Assembly (NCBI RefSeq): GCF_013340935.1
Contig: NZ_WHOS01000003.1
Location: 1 to 64,000, forward strand
Length of the DNA: 64,000 bases
DNA from: Azospirillum melinis
GTDB lineage: Bacteria > Pseudomonadota > Alphaproteobacteria > Azospirillales > Azospirillaceae
Direction: 5' to 3'
Shown piece by piece: positions 1-12,577 of the stretch. The notes under the pieces were generated by a model. The model searched no databases, was not told the origin of the DNA, and saw nothing but the letters and a program-made list of their open reading frames with translations. Position 1 is the first letter of the stretch. Each line of letters opens with the position of its first letter. The translations under genes were made by a program, and so were the position numbers.

Positions 1-3000
1 GTCTGGCGGCGGCGGGGTCTCGCCGCGCGGCACGCCGCCGCCAGACGCCATCTCCGCCAGATCCTTGACCAGCTTCTGCACGCTGCGCACGCGGGCCTGC
101 GGATCGGGCCATTCGCGGACATAGACCAGCTTGTGGTCGGGCCGCAGCTTCATCAGCGTCAGGTGCTGGGCGATGTAGGTCAGCAGCTTGGCCGGCTCGG
201 CATAGAAATTGTCGTGGAAGGCCAGCACCAGCCCCTTCGGCCCGGCATCGACCCGGTCGATGTTGGCCTGTTTGCACCAGCGCTTGATGGTGACGACGTC
301 GAGCAGGTTCTCCACCTCCTCCGGCAGCTTGCCGAAGCGGTCGATCAGCTCGGCGGCGAAGCCGTCCACCTCCGCCCGGTCGACCAGATCGGCGATGCGG
401 CGGTAGAGCGACAGCCGCACCGTCAGGTCGGGGACGTAGCTTTCCGGGATCAGCACCGGCGTGCCCAGGTTGATCTGCGGCACCCACTCCTGCGCCGCGG
501 CGGCGGCGACGGCCCCCTCCTGCATGGAGGCCCGCGCGTTGGCGACCGCCTCCTCCAGCATCTGCTGGTAAAGCTCGACGCCGACCTCGCGCACCTGCCC
601 CGACTGTTCCTCGCCCAGCAGGTTGCCGGCGCCGCGGATGTCCATGTCGTGGCTGGCGAGCTGGAAGCCGGCACCCAGGCTGTCCAGCGTCTCGATGACG
701 TGCAGGCGCTGCTGGGCGGTGGCGTTCAGCGGCTTATTCGGCGCATAGGTCAGATAGGCGTAGCCGCGCTTCTTCGACCGGCCGACGCGCCCGCGGATCT
801 GGTAGAGCTGGGCCAGCCCGAACAGGTCGGCGCGATGGACGATCAGCGTGTTGGCGTTGGGAATGTCCAGCCCGCTTTCGATGATGTTGGTGGCGAGCAG
901 CACCTCGAACTTGCCCTCGTCGAAGGCGGTCATCACGTCTTCCAGCTCGCTGGCCGCCATCTGGCCATGGGCGGTGACGACCTTGACCTCCGGCACCAGT
1001 TCGCGCACCCGCTCGGCCACCTTCGCCAGATCCTCCACGCGCGGGCAGACATAGAAGCTCTGGCCGCCGCGGTAATGCTCACGCAGGATCGCCTCGCGGA
1101 TCACCACCGGGTCGTAGGGCAGGACGAAGGTCCGCACCGCCAGACGGTCGACCGGCGGGGTGGCGATCAGCGACAGCTCGCGCACGCCGGACAGCGCCAT
1201 CTGCAGCGTGCGCGGGATCGGCGTGGCGGTCAGCGTCAGCACATGGATGTCGGCGCGCAGCTCCTTCAGCCGCTCCTTCTGCTTCACGCCGAAATGCTGC
1301 TCCTCGTCGACGATGACCATGCCGAGCCGCTTGAAGTCGAGGCCCTTGGCGAGCAGGGCATGGGTGCCGACGACGATGTCGGCCGTGCCCTCCGCCAGCT
1401 CCTTCTTGACCAGCGTCTGCTCGCGGGCGGTGACCATGCGCGACAGCTGCACCACGCGCACCGGCAGCCCGTTAAAGCGGGTCGAGAAGGTCTTGAAATG
1501 CTGGCGGGCCAACAAGGTGGTGGGCACCACGACGGCGACCTGCTTGCCGCTCATCGCCACCATGAAGGCGGCGCGCAACGCCACCTCGGTCTTGCCGAAG
1601 CCGACGTCGCCGCAGACCAGCCGGTCCATCGGCCGGCCGCTGCCGAGGTCGGTGAAGATGTCCTCGATGGCCTTCAGCTGGTCGTCGGTCTCGGGGTAGG
1701 GGAAGCGGGCGGCGAACTCCTGATAGACGCCTTCCGGGGTCAGCACCGGATCGGCCTTCTTCAGCATGCGCTCCGCCGCGATCTTCAGCAGGGCTTCCGC
1801 CATGTCCTTCAGGCGCTTCTTGACCCGCGCCTTGCGGCCCTGCCAGCCGGCGCCGCCCAGCTTGTCGAGCTGGACATGCGCGTCCTCCGAGCCGTAGCGC
1901 GACAGCACCTCGATGTTCTCGACCGGGACATAGAGCTTGTCGCCGCCCTCATAGATCAGGCGCAGGCAGTCGTGCGGCGCGCCGGTGACATCCAGCGTCT
2001 CCAGCCCATCGTAGCGGCCGATGCCGTGGTCCATGTGGACGACGATGTCGCCCTCATGCAGGGCCGAATGCTCGGCGATGAAGTTGGCGGCCTTGCGCTT
2101 CTTCTTCTGCGGGCGGACCAGACGGTCGCCGAGGATGTCCTGCTCGGTGATGACGGCGAGGTCGGCGGAGGTGAAGCCATGCTCCATCCCCAGCACGATG
2201 GTGCCGATGATGCCGCGGTCGAAGCGGCGGACATCCTCCATGCTCTCCGCCGGCTCCAGGCCGGGGATGCCGTGGTCGGCCAGCACGTTGGACAGGCGGT
2301 CGCGCGACCCGGCGGAATAGCCGGCGATCAGGACGCGGCGCCCGTCGGCGCGCAGCGCCCGGATATGGTCCTTCACCGCGTCGAAGACATTCACGTCGGG
2401 ACGGTTGCGCTCCTCGGCGAAGTCGTGGCCGCGCTTGCCGCCGGCGTCCACCGTGCCCTTGATGCCGGGGGGCGTCGAGAAGATCTGGAGCTGCGCCACC
2501 GCACGTTCGCTCAGCAGCGCGTCCCAGCCGGTGGTGTCGAGGAACATCGAGCCGACCGGCACCGGCTTGTAGACCGGCGAGCCCGCCCGCTTCTCGATGG
2601 TCATCATGCTTTCGCGCGAGGCGTGGAAATCCACCACCTGCGCGATGCGGGCGTCGCGCGCCTCGTTGGCCTGATGGTCCAGGCTGACGATGCCGCGCGG
2701 CAGATAGTCCAGCACCGTGTCCATGCTCTCGTGGAACAGCGGCAGCCAATGCTCCATCCCGCCATAGCTGCGCCCGGCGGAGATCGCCTCGTAGAGCGGG
2801 TCGTCGTCGGTCACCGCACCGAACAGCTCGCGGTAGCCGGAGCGGAAACGGGCGATCCCGGCTTCGTCGAGGAAGACCTCCGACATCGGCTTCAGTTCGA
2901 CGCTATCCCGCTTGTCGGTGGTGCGCTGGGTCATCGGATCGAAGGCGCGCACGCCCTCCAGCTCGTCGCCGAACAGGTCGAGGCGCAGCGGCTCCTCGGT

Positions 3001-3552
3001 GCCGGGCGGGAACAGGTCGACAATGCCGCCGCGCACGGCGAATTCGCCGGGCTCCCGCACCGTCTGGGCGCGGGTGTAGCCGTTGCCGGCGAGATAGCGC
3101 TGCAGCTTTTCCAGGTCGATCCGGTCGCGCAGTTTGGCCGAGAACACCGCATTCTTGAAAGCGCTGCGCGGCGGCACCTTCTGCACCACGGCGTTGACCG
3201 TGGTCAGCACGATCAGCGGCGCCAGACCGTCGCGGTTCGCCGCCGCGTCGCGCCGGGCGATCAGCCGGGTCAGCGTGTCGATGCGCCGGGCGACGATGCC
3301 GCCGTTGGGCGACACCCGGTCATAGGGCAGGCAGTCCCAGGCCGGGAAGGTCAGCACCTCCAGCTTCGGCGCGAAGAAGGCCAGCGCCTCCGCCAGCAGA
3401 GCGCAGCGCGTGTCGTCCAGCGCCACATGCAGCAGGCCGTAGCCGCCGGCCTTCTGCGCAAGCTCGGCCAGGATGCGGGCGTCATGACCCTCGGGCGCGC
3501 CGCCGATCAGGAGACGGCCGGCGCGGCCGGGCTGGAGATCGTAACTGACCAA
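1..3552 (-). CDS. mfd: Transcription-repair coupling factor Mfd (3' end outside window)
   Basis: Mfd is a DNA translocase that removes RNA polymerase stalled at lesions and recruits UvrA. The 1184 visible codons cover almost the whole family length. In order they show a UvrB-like N-terminal region, the polymerase-binding region, and a helicase core with Walker A GDVGFGKTE near residue 645, DEEQH near 745 and a GRVGRS arginine motif, then the C-terminal TRCF domain. The frame is still open at base 1, in a proline-rich tail (ETPPPPD), so the stop lies just outside. No ATG or GTG lies between the upstream in-frame stop and the conserved N-terminus, so TTG at 3550-3552 is the likely start; the first residues are therefore uncertain. 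It lies 63 bases after sdhE, probably in one transcript, a pairing common in Alphaproteobacteria. Confidence 0.96.
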   Translation of the reverse strand, partial: MVSYDLQPGRAGRLLIGGAPEGHDARILAELAQKAGGYGLLHVALDDTRCALLAEALAFFAPKLEVLTFPAWDCLPYDRVSPNGGIVARRIDTLTRLIARRDAAANRDGLAPLIVLTTVNAVVQKVPPRSAFKNAVFSAKLRDRIDLEKLQRYLAGNGYTRAQTVREPGEFAVRGGIVDLFPPGTEEPLRLDLFGDELEGVRAFDPMTQRTTDKRDSVELKPMSEVFLDEAGIARFRSGYRELFGAVTDDDPLYEAISAGRSYGGMEHWLPLFHESMDTVLDYLPRGIVSLDHQANEARDARIAQVVDFHASRESMMTIEKRAGSPVYKPVPVGSMFLDTTGWDALLSERAVAQLQIFSTPPGIKGTVDAGGKRGHDFAEERNRPDVNVFDAVKDHIRALRADGRRVLIAGYSAGSRDRLSNVLADHGIPGLEPAESMEDVRRFDRGIIGTIVLGMEHGFTSADLAVITEQDILGDRLVRPQKKKRKAANFIAEHSALHEGDIVVHMDHGIGRYDGLETLDVTGAPHDCLRLIYEGGDKLYVPVENIEVLSRYGSEDAHVQLDKLGGAGWQGRKARVKKRLKDMAEALLKIAAERMLKKADPVLTPEGVYQEFAARFPYPETDDQLKAIEDIFTDLGSGRPMDRLVCGDVGFGKTEVALRAAFMVAMSGKQVAVVVPTTLLARQHFKTFSTRFNGLPVRVVQLSRMVTAREQTLVKKELAEGTADIVVGTHALLAKGLDFKRLGMVIVDEEQHFGVKQKERLKELRADIHVLTLTATPIPRTLQMALSGVRELSLIATPPVDRLAVRTFVLPYDPVVIREAILREHYRGGQSFYVCPRVEDLAKVAERVRELVPEVKVVTAHGQMAASELEDVMTAFDEGKFEVLLATNIIESGLDIPNANTLIVHRADLFGLAQLYQIRGRVGRSKKRGYAYLTYAPNKPLNATAQQRLHVIETLDSLGAGFQLASHDMDIRGAGNLLGEEQSGQVREVGVELYQQMLEEAVANARASMQEGAVAAAAAQEWVPQINLGTPVLIPESYVPDLTVRLSLYRRIADLVDRAEVDGFAAELIDRFGKLPEEVENLLDVVTIKRWCKQANIDRVDAGPKGLVLAFHDNFYAEPAKLLTYIAQHLTLMKLRPDHKLVYVREWPDPQARVRSVQKLVKDLAEMASGGGVPRGETPPPPD

Positions 3553-3615
3553 AGGAGGATGCCTCGGGAATACGGGGGACAGTCTGCGACAGTCGGAAAC
3601 CTTGACCGGGCTCCG

Positions 3616-3939
3616 TCAGGAGCCTTGACGTGGTGTGTAACGGAACGCCGTCAACAGGCGCATCACATCGCTGTCATGCTCCGCCGGGACCGGCTCGCGG
3701 CCCGACATCCAGTCGTAGAGGTCGGGATCGCCAAGCTCCAGCAGCGCCTCGAAGCGGTCGAGCATGGCGTGGTCGAAATCGCCGACATGGGCGTCGGCAA
3801 AGCTTCCCATCAGCAGGTCCATCTCGCGCGTGCCGCGGTGCCAGGAGCGGAAGCGCAGCCGCTTGCGCCGGTTTTCAAGCGATTCGGCCTTTTCGGGAGC
3901 CGGTGCCTCGGAAGCCGTGTGGGGGCCGTTTTCGGTCAT
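3616..3939 (-). CDS. sdhE: FAD assembly factor SdhE (succinate dehydrogenase assembly factor 2)
   Basis: This 107-residue protein belongs to the SdhE/YgfY/SDHAF2 family, which helps attach FAD covalently to the flavoprotein subunit of succinate dehydrogenase in the cytoplasm. The diagnostic RGxxE stretch is visible as HRGTREMDLLMG, preceded by a basic RRKRLRFRSW segment. The C-terminal half (DLYDWMSGREPVP) also fits the family. The ATG at 3939 gives a polar N-terminal extension of about 25 residues before the domain, longer than in the E. coli protein. It is followed by mfd and is divergent from the guanidine exporter unit, so a promoter should lie within 3940-4100. Confidence 0.9.
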   Translation of the reverse strand: MTENGPHTASEAPAPEKAESLENRRKRLRFRSWHRGTREMDLLMGSFADAHVGDFDHAMLDRFEALLELGDPDLYDWMSGREPVPAEHDSDVMRLLTAFRYTPRQGS

Positions 3940-4101
3940 TGCTGTCCAACGTCGAAAGCCCCCAGCGCCACCAGCGGCGAAGGGGGAACCATTCAGGAAC
4001 CCCATCCTGCACGGGCCGGCGTGGCGATGCAACATTCGCCACCCTCCCTGACCCGCGCGTCTTGACTGGGCGGGCGGGCTGTCCTATCTGCGGTCTGGCC
4101 C

Positions 4102-4154
4102 GCGGGGACGACCCCGCCGATTGCAGAGGCAAACCGGGTGGGGACGACCCCGCC
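4102..4154 (+). promoter_or_regulatory. Guanidine-II (mini-ykkC) riboswitch
   Basis: Two GC-rich hairpins with the same tetraloop follow each other. Hairpin 1 pairs gcgggg (4102-4107) with ccccgc (4112-4117) around ACGA. Hairpin 2 pairs ggtgggg (4137-4143) with ccccgcc (4148-4154) around ACGA. The linker is 19 bases. A GGAGGT ribosome site (4165-4170) follows at once, 6 bases from the ATG of the SMR exporter. Paired ACGR-loop hairpins directly before a Shine-Dalgarno site are the defining architecture of mini-ykkC, known to bind guanidinium and to control SugE/Gdx exporters, so motif and gene support each other. The proximity to the ribosome site suggests translational control. Confidence 0.9.
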
Positions 4155-4176
4155 ATTCCAGGACGGAGGTACCGTC

Positions 4177-4494
4177 ATGGCGTGGGTCACGCTGTTCTTC
4201 GCCGGTCTTTTCGAAATCGGTTGGGCCGTCGGCCTGAAATACACCGAAGGCTTCACCCGTCTGGTCCCCAGCGTGCTGACCGCTGCGGCCATGCTGGCAA
4301 GCATCCTGCTGCTGGGGGCGGCGCTGAAGACCCTGCCGCTCGGCACCGCCTATGCGGTGTGGACGGGAATCGGCACGGTCGGTACCGCGCTGCTCGGCAT
4401 GATGCTGTTCGGCGAACCCGCCGGCGCGCTGCGTCTGCTGTGCATCGCGGCAATCGTCGGCGGGATCGTCGGGCTGAAAGTCCTGCATGGGTGA
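4177..4494 (+). CDS. gdx: Small multidrug resistance family guanidinium exporter Gdx (SugE)
   Basis: This 105-residue protein has four predicted membrane helices and the SMR family layout. [16 protein letters not shown] contains the essential glutamate of helix 1, and [14 protein letters not shown] in helix 3 is the family signature. Members of the SugE/Gdx branch exchange guanidinium for protons as dual-topology dimers in the inner membrane. The ATG at 4177 was chosen over an upstream in-frame codon because GGAGGT lies 6 bases before it and because the upstream codons overlap the riboswitch hairpin. The riboswitch assigns guanidinium, rather than general drugs, as the physiological substrate. 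It converges on the ACT-domain gene, with 13 bases between stops. Confidence 0.93.
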   Translation: MAWVTLFFAGLFEIGWAVGLKYTEGFTRLVPSVLTAAAMLASILLLGAALKTLPLGTAYAVWTGIGTVGTALLGMMLFGEPAGALRLLCIAAIVGGIVGLKVLHG

Positions 4495-4507
4495 GGGGGC
4501 TTCCCCC

Positions 4508-5047
4508 TCACAGCGCCTCCGCCCGGCAGGTCAGCCCCAGCGTTTCCGCGGTGTTGGCCACCGCCGACAGGCAGACCTCCGCCCGCTCCGGCGGGATCGA
4601 AACCGAGAAGCGCAGGACATAGCGCTCGCCTGCGCGGTCTGGCAGCGTTTGTGCGTCCAGGCGCACGATGTTGGCGTCGAACTGGGTGAAGATCTCCGAC
4701 AGGCGGGCGACGAGGCCGGGCTGGTCGCCGCCCGACACCTCGACGCGGTGGGTGACCATGGCCTGCGGTCCCGGCTGGGGATCGAAGGCGAAGGGGGTGA
4801 CCTTCACCTCGGCGCCGGCCAGGACGGGCAGGGACGACAGGCTGGCCTGGACCTCAGCCACCGTCAGGCCGGCGGGCAGTTCACAGACGGCGGAGAACTC
4901 GGCCCCGCTGCCCAGCGAGGCGAAGGTGGCGTCGCGCAGGTTGATGCCCTGCTCGAACAGGTGGCTGGTGATGCCGGACACCAGTCCGACCCGGTCGGGG
5001 CAGAAGGTGGAAACCAGGGCCAGCCCAGCGGTCGATTCCGTCGCCAT
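4508..5047 (-). CDS. Tandem ACT-domain protein, GcvR-like
   Basis: This 179-residue protein consists of two ACT domains. The first (about residues 8-85) begins LALVSTFCPDRVGLVSGI, and the second (about 95-170) contains SGGDQPGLVARLSEIF. ACT domains bind amino acids, and stand-alone tandem ACT proteins of this size belong to the group that includes GcvR, which restrains GcvA in E. coli glycine-cleavage control. No gcv gene is visible here, so a glycine role is only a family-level guess. ATG at 5047 gives a compact start just before the first beta strand. The neighbours offer no functional clue. Confidence 0.75.
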   Translation of the reverse strand: MATESTAGLALVSTFCPDRVGLVSGITSHLFEQGINLRDATFASLGSGAEFSAVCELPAGLTVAEVQASLSSLPVLAGAEVKVTPFAFDPQPGPQAMVTHRVEVSGGDQPGLVARLSEIFTQFDANIVRLDAQTLPDRAGERYVLRFSVSIPPERAEVCLSAVANTAETLGLTCRAEAL

Positions 5048-5156
5048 CGCACATCTCCCGTTTTGATCTTGTTCTCGAGGGGCACGGGTTCGGCCGTGCC
5101 GTCCGGAAGGGCGATCATCGAAGCGGGGTGCCGGGAACGCCAGCACAAAATGGCAT

Positions 5157-5444
5157 TCAGAAGCCGAACAGGCGGCGGGCCGCGGCGCTGATGGCGTGAA
5201 GCTCCGCCGCCAGCGCCGGATCGGCATCGTCGACATAATGCGAGGCGAGCAGGCCGAAATTCAGCTCGTCGGCGCGGTCGAGCCGCTCGGCCCCATCCCG
5301 CGCTGCCGCGTCCACATAGTCGAGCTGGCGCTGGATGCTGCTCAGCCAGTTGCTGTCCGGTTCCCGCCGTGCCAGTGCCGCAACCCCGGCCTGGGCCTGG
5401 GCGATGCAGCGGCGCAGTTCATCGGTGGAAGCGATGTCGGACAT
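5157..5444 (-). CDS. Small Tsi6-like domain protein
   Basis: This 95-residue, probably helical, cytoplasmic protein resembles the Tsi6 immunity protein of Pseudomonas aeruginosa. The shared pattern as I recall it is LS..QRQLDYV, then L..G..A, then a D-ADPALAAEL segment corresponding to D-TDPELSRAL in Tsi6. Tsi6 neutralises the type VI effector Tse6. No toxin or secretion gene is present nearby, so this would be an orphan or a repurposed domain. It has no signal peptide or membrane segment. The match is from memory and the function is not established. Confidence 0.55.
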   Translation of the reverse strand: MSDIASTDELRRCIAQAQAGVAALARREPDSNWLSSIQRQLDYVDAAARDGAERLDRADELNFGLLASHYVDDADPALAAELHAISAAARRLFGF

Positions 5445-5476
5445 GGCGGGACTCCGGTTTCGACAGGGGTGGCGGG

Positions 5477-6037
5477 TTACTGTACCGGACCGCCGCTGGT
5501 GACGCCGGCCTTCACGCTGTTCGGCACCACGACCTGGGCGCAGCCGCCCGCCGTCTGCACGCTGGTGCCGGGGGTGGTCCAGCTGTCGACGATGGGGGCG
5601 GCAACCGACTTCAGCCCCTGGCCGGCGGGCAGGACCGCCTTGTATTCGGCCCGGCCGGCGCCGGAGATGCCGAGGCAGTCGGGCGTCGCCGTCACCACGG
5701 GCGAGAAGAAGTTGCCGAAGCGGACGCTGTCATAGCCGCTGCGGACATACTGGTACCAGCCGGTGCCGGCGGCAACGTCGATCACCTCCAGCGGCTTGGA
5801 GAAATCGATTCCCTTGGAATCGTCGGCATAACGGGCGGAGGTGAGGTCGGTGGAGGCATAGAAATAGCTCGCCACCACGACGCGGGCGTTCAGCTGATCT
5901 GCGCTGGCTCCGGGAGCCTTGGCGGCGGTCACCTGTTCGACGCTCGGAGCGGTCTGGGCATGGCCCGGAAGGGCCGCGGTCAGCACCAGTCCGAAAGCGA
6001 GCGTCGCTGCTTTGAAAATGCGCGAAAACGAATGCAT
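5477..6037 (-). CDS. Secreted protein of unknown function
   Basis: The 186-residue product starts with a classical signal peptide: a basic start (MHSFSRIFKAA), a hydrophobic core (TLAFGLVLTAALP) and an AHAQ-like cleavage region (GHAQTA), predicting export to the periplasm or outside. The mature part has tyrosine- and serine-rich beta-type sequence, with two cysteines (TPDCLG and GGCAQVV) that could pair in the periplasm. I do not recognise a family. The ATG at 6037 is the only start that keeps the signal peptide intact. It is transcribed away from tldD's upstream side and lies 32 bases upstream of the Tsi6-like gene, so the two may be co-transcribed. Confidence 0.7.
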   Translation of the reverse strand: MHSFSRIFKAATLAFGLVLTAALPGHAQTAPSVEQVTAAKAPGASADQLNARVVVASYFYASTDLTSARYADDSKGIDFSKPLEVIDVAAGTGWYQYVRSGYDSVRFGNFFSPVVTATPDCLGISGAGRAEYKAVLPAGQGLKSVAAPIVDSWTTPGTSVQTAGGCAQVVVPNSVKAGVTSGGPVQ

Positions 6038-6186
6038 TTGTGATCGTCCGATCCGGAAAGTTGAAAAACTCCGGAATGACGATACCGATGCAATCGGCGG
6101 CTCCAAGCCCGAAATACGAGAAGGGCCGGACCGCCAAAGCGATCCGGCCCTTCATCGAGGCTCGGAAGATGTCAGAAGCCGCAGCG

Positions 6187-7620
<1,434 letters not shown>

Positions 7621-7880
7621 GAAAACTCCGAACCTGTGATGGGGCGGAACCCGGCCTGCCCGGCCCGAGGGGAGTAGCGGCCTTGTTCCATGGTAGGACA
7701 CAGTGTCATAGCGGGCGATCTCGCGCCGCACCGTACGATGTGTTCTAACGGACAGACTATAGTGTGGCGACGCTGGCGCGATCCGGCAAGTTCGCCGATG
7801 CCCGATTGTGTAAGCTGACGGCGGGCGGGCACGGGACGGCCAGGGGACGGCCAAGCGGGGGCAGGATGGCGGAGGGGATC
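7621..7880. promoter_or_regulatory. Divergent promoter region between tldD and DUF3422 gene
   Basis: This spacer separates two divergent genes. It contains a perfect 11-base palindrome GACACAGTGTC at 7697-7707, and a TATAGT hexamer about 55 bases to its right (in agactatagtgtgg, about 7757-7762) that would serve as a -10 element for the plus-strand gene. The same TATAGT hexamer occurs ahead of glnD and of the small peptide at 18.1 kb. No convincing -35 was seen, and the operator role of the palindrome is unproven. Confidence 0.35.
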
Positions 7881-9272
7881 ATGACCGACGGTGCGGCGCG
7901 GACGACAGCCGATACCCTGAACCGAGCCGGCCTGACCGGAGCCGGTGCCGGAGGCGGCTCCCCCATTGCCGGGCTGCGCCCGCTGCGCGACCATCCGCTG
8001 CGCCAGACGCTCACCAACGAGGTGCATGCCCGTCCGCCGGAGGCGCTGGCCGCACCGGTGCGCGCCACCATGCTGGCGATGCTGTCGGGCGAAGGGGCGG
8101 CGGAGGCCGACCGCCGGCATCTGGAGGCGCTGTGCGACTGGGCCGGCGTCGTCCGTCCGCCGCAGGGCGCCACCCACCACAGCGCCTCCTTCGGCAGCTT
8201 CCACCTGAAGTGGGAGCGGCACACCGAATTCTCGACCTGGACCGTCTTCCGCCCCAGCGCCATGCCGGCCGGCTCCGTCGTCGATCCCTTCGTGGATCCG
8301 GCGCTGCACGCCCTGCCGCGCGACTGGCTGGCCGGACTGCCGGGCGAACTGCTGGTCGGCATCCATGTCGCGGTGCTCGATCCCGACACGCCCGAACCCT
8401 CGGCCAACATGATGGCGGCAATGTTCGGCTCGGAAAGCTATGTCGGATCGCGAATCGCCGGGCGGTCGGCCACCGCCTGGACCGACTTCCGCATCCATGG
8501 CGACGGCTTCTCCCGCATGCTGGTCGCCGACCATTCGATGACGCCGCGCCAGACCGGCCGCGTCGTCCAGCGCCTGCTGGAAATCGAGACCTACCGGGTG
8601 CTGGCCCTGCTGGCCCTGCCGATGGCGCGCGGCGTGCTGCCGCGGATCGGCCCGATCGAGGCCGGGCTGGCCGAGGTCACCGCCCGCATCGCCAGCCTGC
8701 GCGGCCTGCAGGACGAGCGCGACCTGCTGGACCGTCTGACCCTGCTGGCGGCGCAGACCGAGCAGATCGCCGCCGAGACCGCCTACCGATTCGGCGCCGC
8801 CCGTGCCTATCACGAGCTGGTGGAGCGGCGAATCGAGGAACTGCGCGAGATCCGGATCGAAGGGTTGCAGACCGTCCAGGAGTTCATGGACCGCCGCCTG
8901 ACCCCGGCGATCCGCACCTGCGAGGCGGTGGAGGAGCGGCTCGATTCGCTGTCGCAGCGCGTCGCGCGGGCCAGCACGCTGCTGCGCACCCGCGTGGAGA
9001 TCGCGGTGGAGGGGCAGAATGCCGAGCTGCTCCAGTCGATGGACCGCCGCGCGCAGTTGCAGCTTCGCCTTCAGGAGACGGTCGAGGGGCTGTCGGTGGT
9101 GGCGATCAGCTATTACCTCGTCGGCATCGTCGGTTATGCGGCGAAGGGCTTGAAAGGCTTCGGCCTCAAGATCGACCCCGACATGCTGGTGGGGCTGATG
9201 ATCCCCATCGTCATCGCCTTCGTCTGGTCGGGCGTGCGGCGGATTCGCAAGGTGCTGGTCGGCGGGCATTGA
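7881..9272 (+). CDS. DUF3422 family membrane-anchored protein
   Basis: This 463-residue protein matches the DUF3422 family, found mainly in Alpha- and Betaproteobacteria and of unknown function. The hallmark is near the N-terminus: HPLRQTLTNEVHARPPE. The middle is long and helical, rich in E, R and L (about residues 270-400), probably coiled coil. Two hydrophobic helices close the protein (VVAISYYLVGIVGYAAKG and a segment around MLVGLMIPIVIAFVW), giving a hairpin in the inner membrane with most of the protein cytoplasmic. ATG at 7881 is chosen over in-frame ATG 7866 because GGAGGGG stands just upstream. Confidence 0.85.
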   Translation: MTDGAARTTADTLNRAGLTGAGAGGGSPIAGLRPLRDHPLRQTLTNEVHARPPEALAAPVRATMLAMLSGEGAAEADRRHLEALCDWAGVVRPPQGATHHSASFGSFHLKWERHTEFSTWTVFRPSAMPAGSVVDPFVDPALHALPRDWLAGLPGELLVGIHVAVLDPDTPEPSANMMAAMFGSESYVGSRIAGRSATAWTDFRIHGDGFSRMLVADHSMTPRQTGRVVQRLLEIETYRVLALLALPMARGVLPRIGPIEAGLAEVTARIASLRGLQDERDLLDRLTLLAAQTEQIAAETAYRFGAARAYHELVERRIEELREIRIEGLQTVQEFMDRRLTPAIRTCEAVEERLDSLSQRVARASTLLRTRVEIAVEGQNAELLQSMDRRAQLQLRLQETVEGLSVVAISYYLVGIVGYAAKGLKGFGLKIDPDMLVGLMIPIVIAFVWSGVRRIRKVLVGGH

Positions 9273-9839
9273 CCGGCGCGGTTGCCGCCTGTCCGATCCG
9301 TTGACGGTGCCGCAGACCCTCTCTGGCCGGGCCGGGGAGGGGGCGTGGCGCCTATCACCTTCGCGCATCTGGCGGTACGCCCGGACCTCGCCCATCCTTC
9401 AGTCCTGAGTCGCGCTCCACCGCCGCAACAATCCTGCGCGCCGTGGCTTGAGCGCTGGCATTCGTTTCCCGAAGCCAATCCCGAGAAAATCAGCTGGTCC
9501 AACGGACTGCGGCGGAATGCCGCATGGCATGACCCCTGTTTCCGCTCAACCTTTGTTCCCACGGCTCATCTGAATGTGAGGAAAAGTCTATGCAATCGAT
9601 GGGGCAATCGGTGGGAGAGAGGAAAGGCTTGTAACCCAGCGGGGCACGGGGATAAGCTCCGGCTGCGGGTATATGTCGCGCTAAGATGGCGTGATCCCTG
9701 CATAAACTGACGTTCGCTGATAAGCCCAACTATGGACCGCGCGAACTGAAACCGGTCCGGATCAACAGGGCGGAGGGAGCGTCGGCGGGAGAGACGACCG
9801 CGGGCCATGACGAGCGTCGCGGCTAAGAAGGGGTTGGGG
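9273..9839. other. Intergenic region upstream of the cytochrome oxidase operon
   Basis: There are 567 bases with no convincing gene. Open frames here lack ribosome sites and normal codon bias. The right-hand 270 bases are less GC-rich and probably contain the oxidase promoter. A TTGTAA ... GATAAG pair with a 16-base spacer occurs at about 9629-9656, but this is weak evidence. No tRNA-like fold or rho-independent terminator was seen. Confidence 0.4.
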
Positions 9840-12427
<2,588 letters not shown>

Positions 12428-12577
12428 GCGTGCTAACGGGCGGGCGTCGCCGTGAAGGAGGCGCCCGTCCGAGACAGAGGACCAGGCCGAGCAGCCCGAA
12501 AATGGGCGCCGGTGTGGAGGGTGCCGGGGTGACGACTTTTTGTTGGAAGGCCCGGGGTTAGAAGACAAGGACATGAT

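Noticed and set aside
133-4065. Very long open frame opposite mfd
   Set aside because: It is the antisense of a clear mfd gene in high-GC sequence, is low in motif content (His, Gln, Arg, Leu rich) and has no ribosome site; an artefact of GC bias.
9282-9710. Plus-strand frame upstream of the oxidase operon
   Set aside because: No ribosome site, no family motif and erratic codon use; more likely promoter region.
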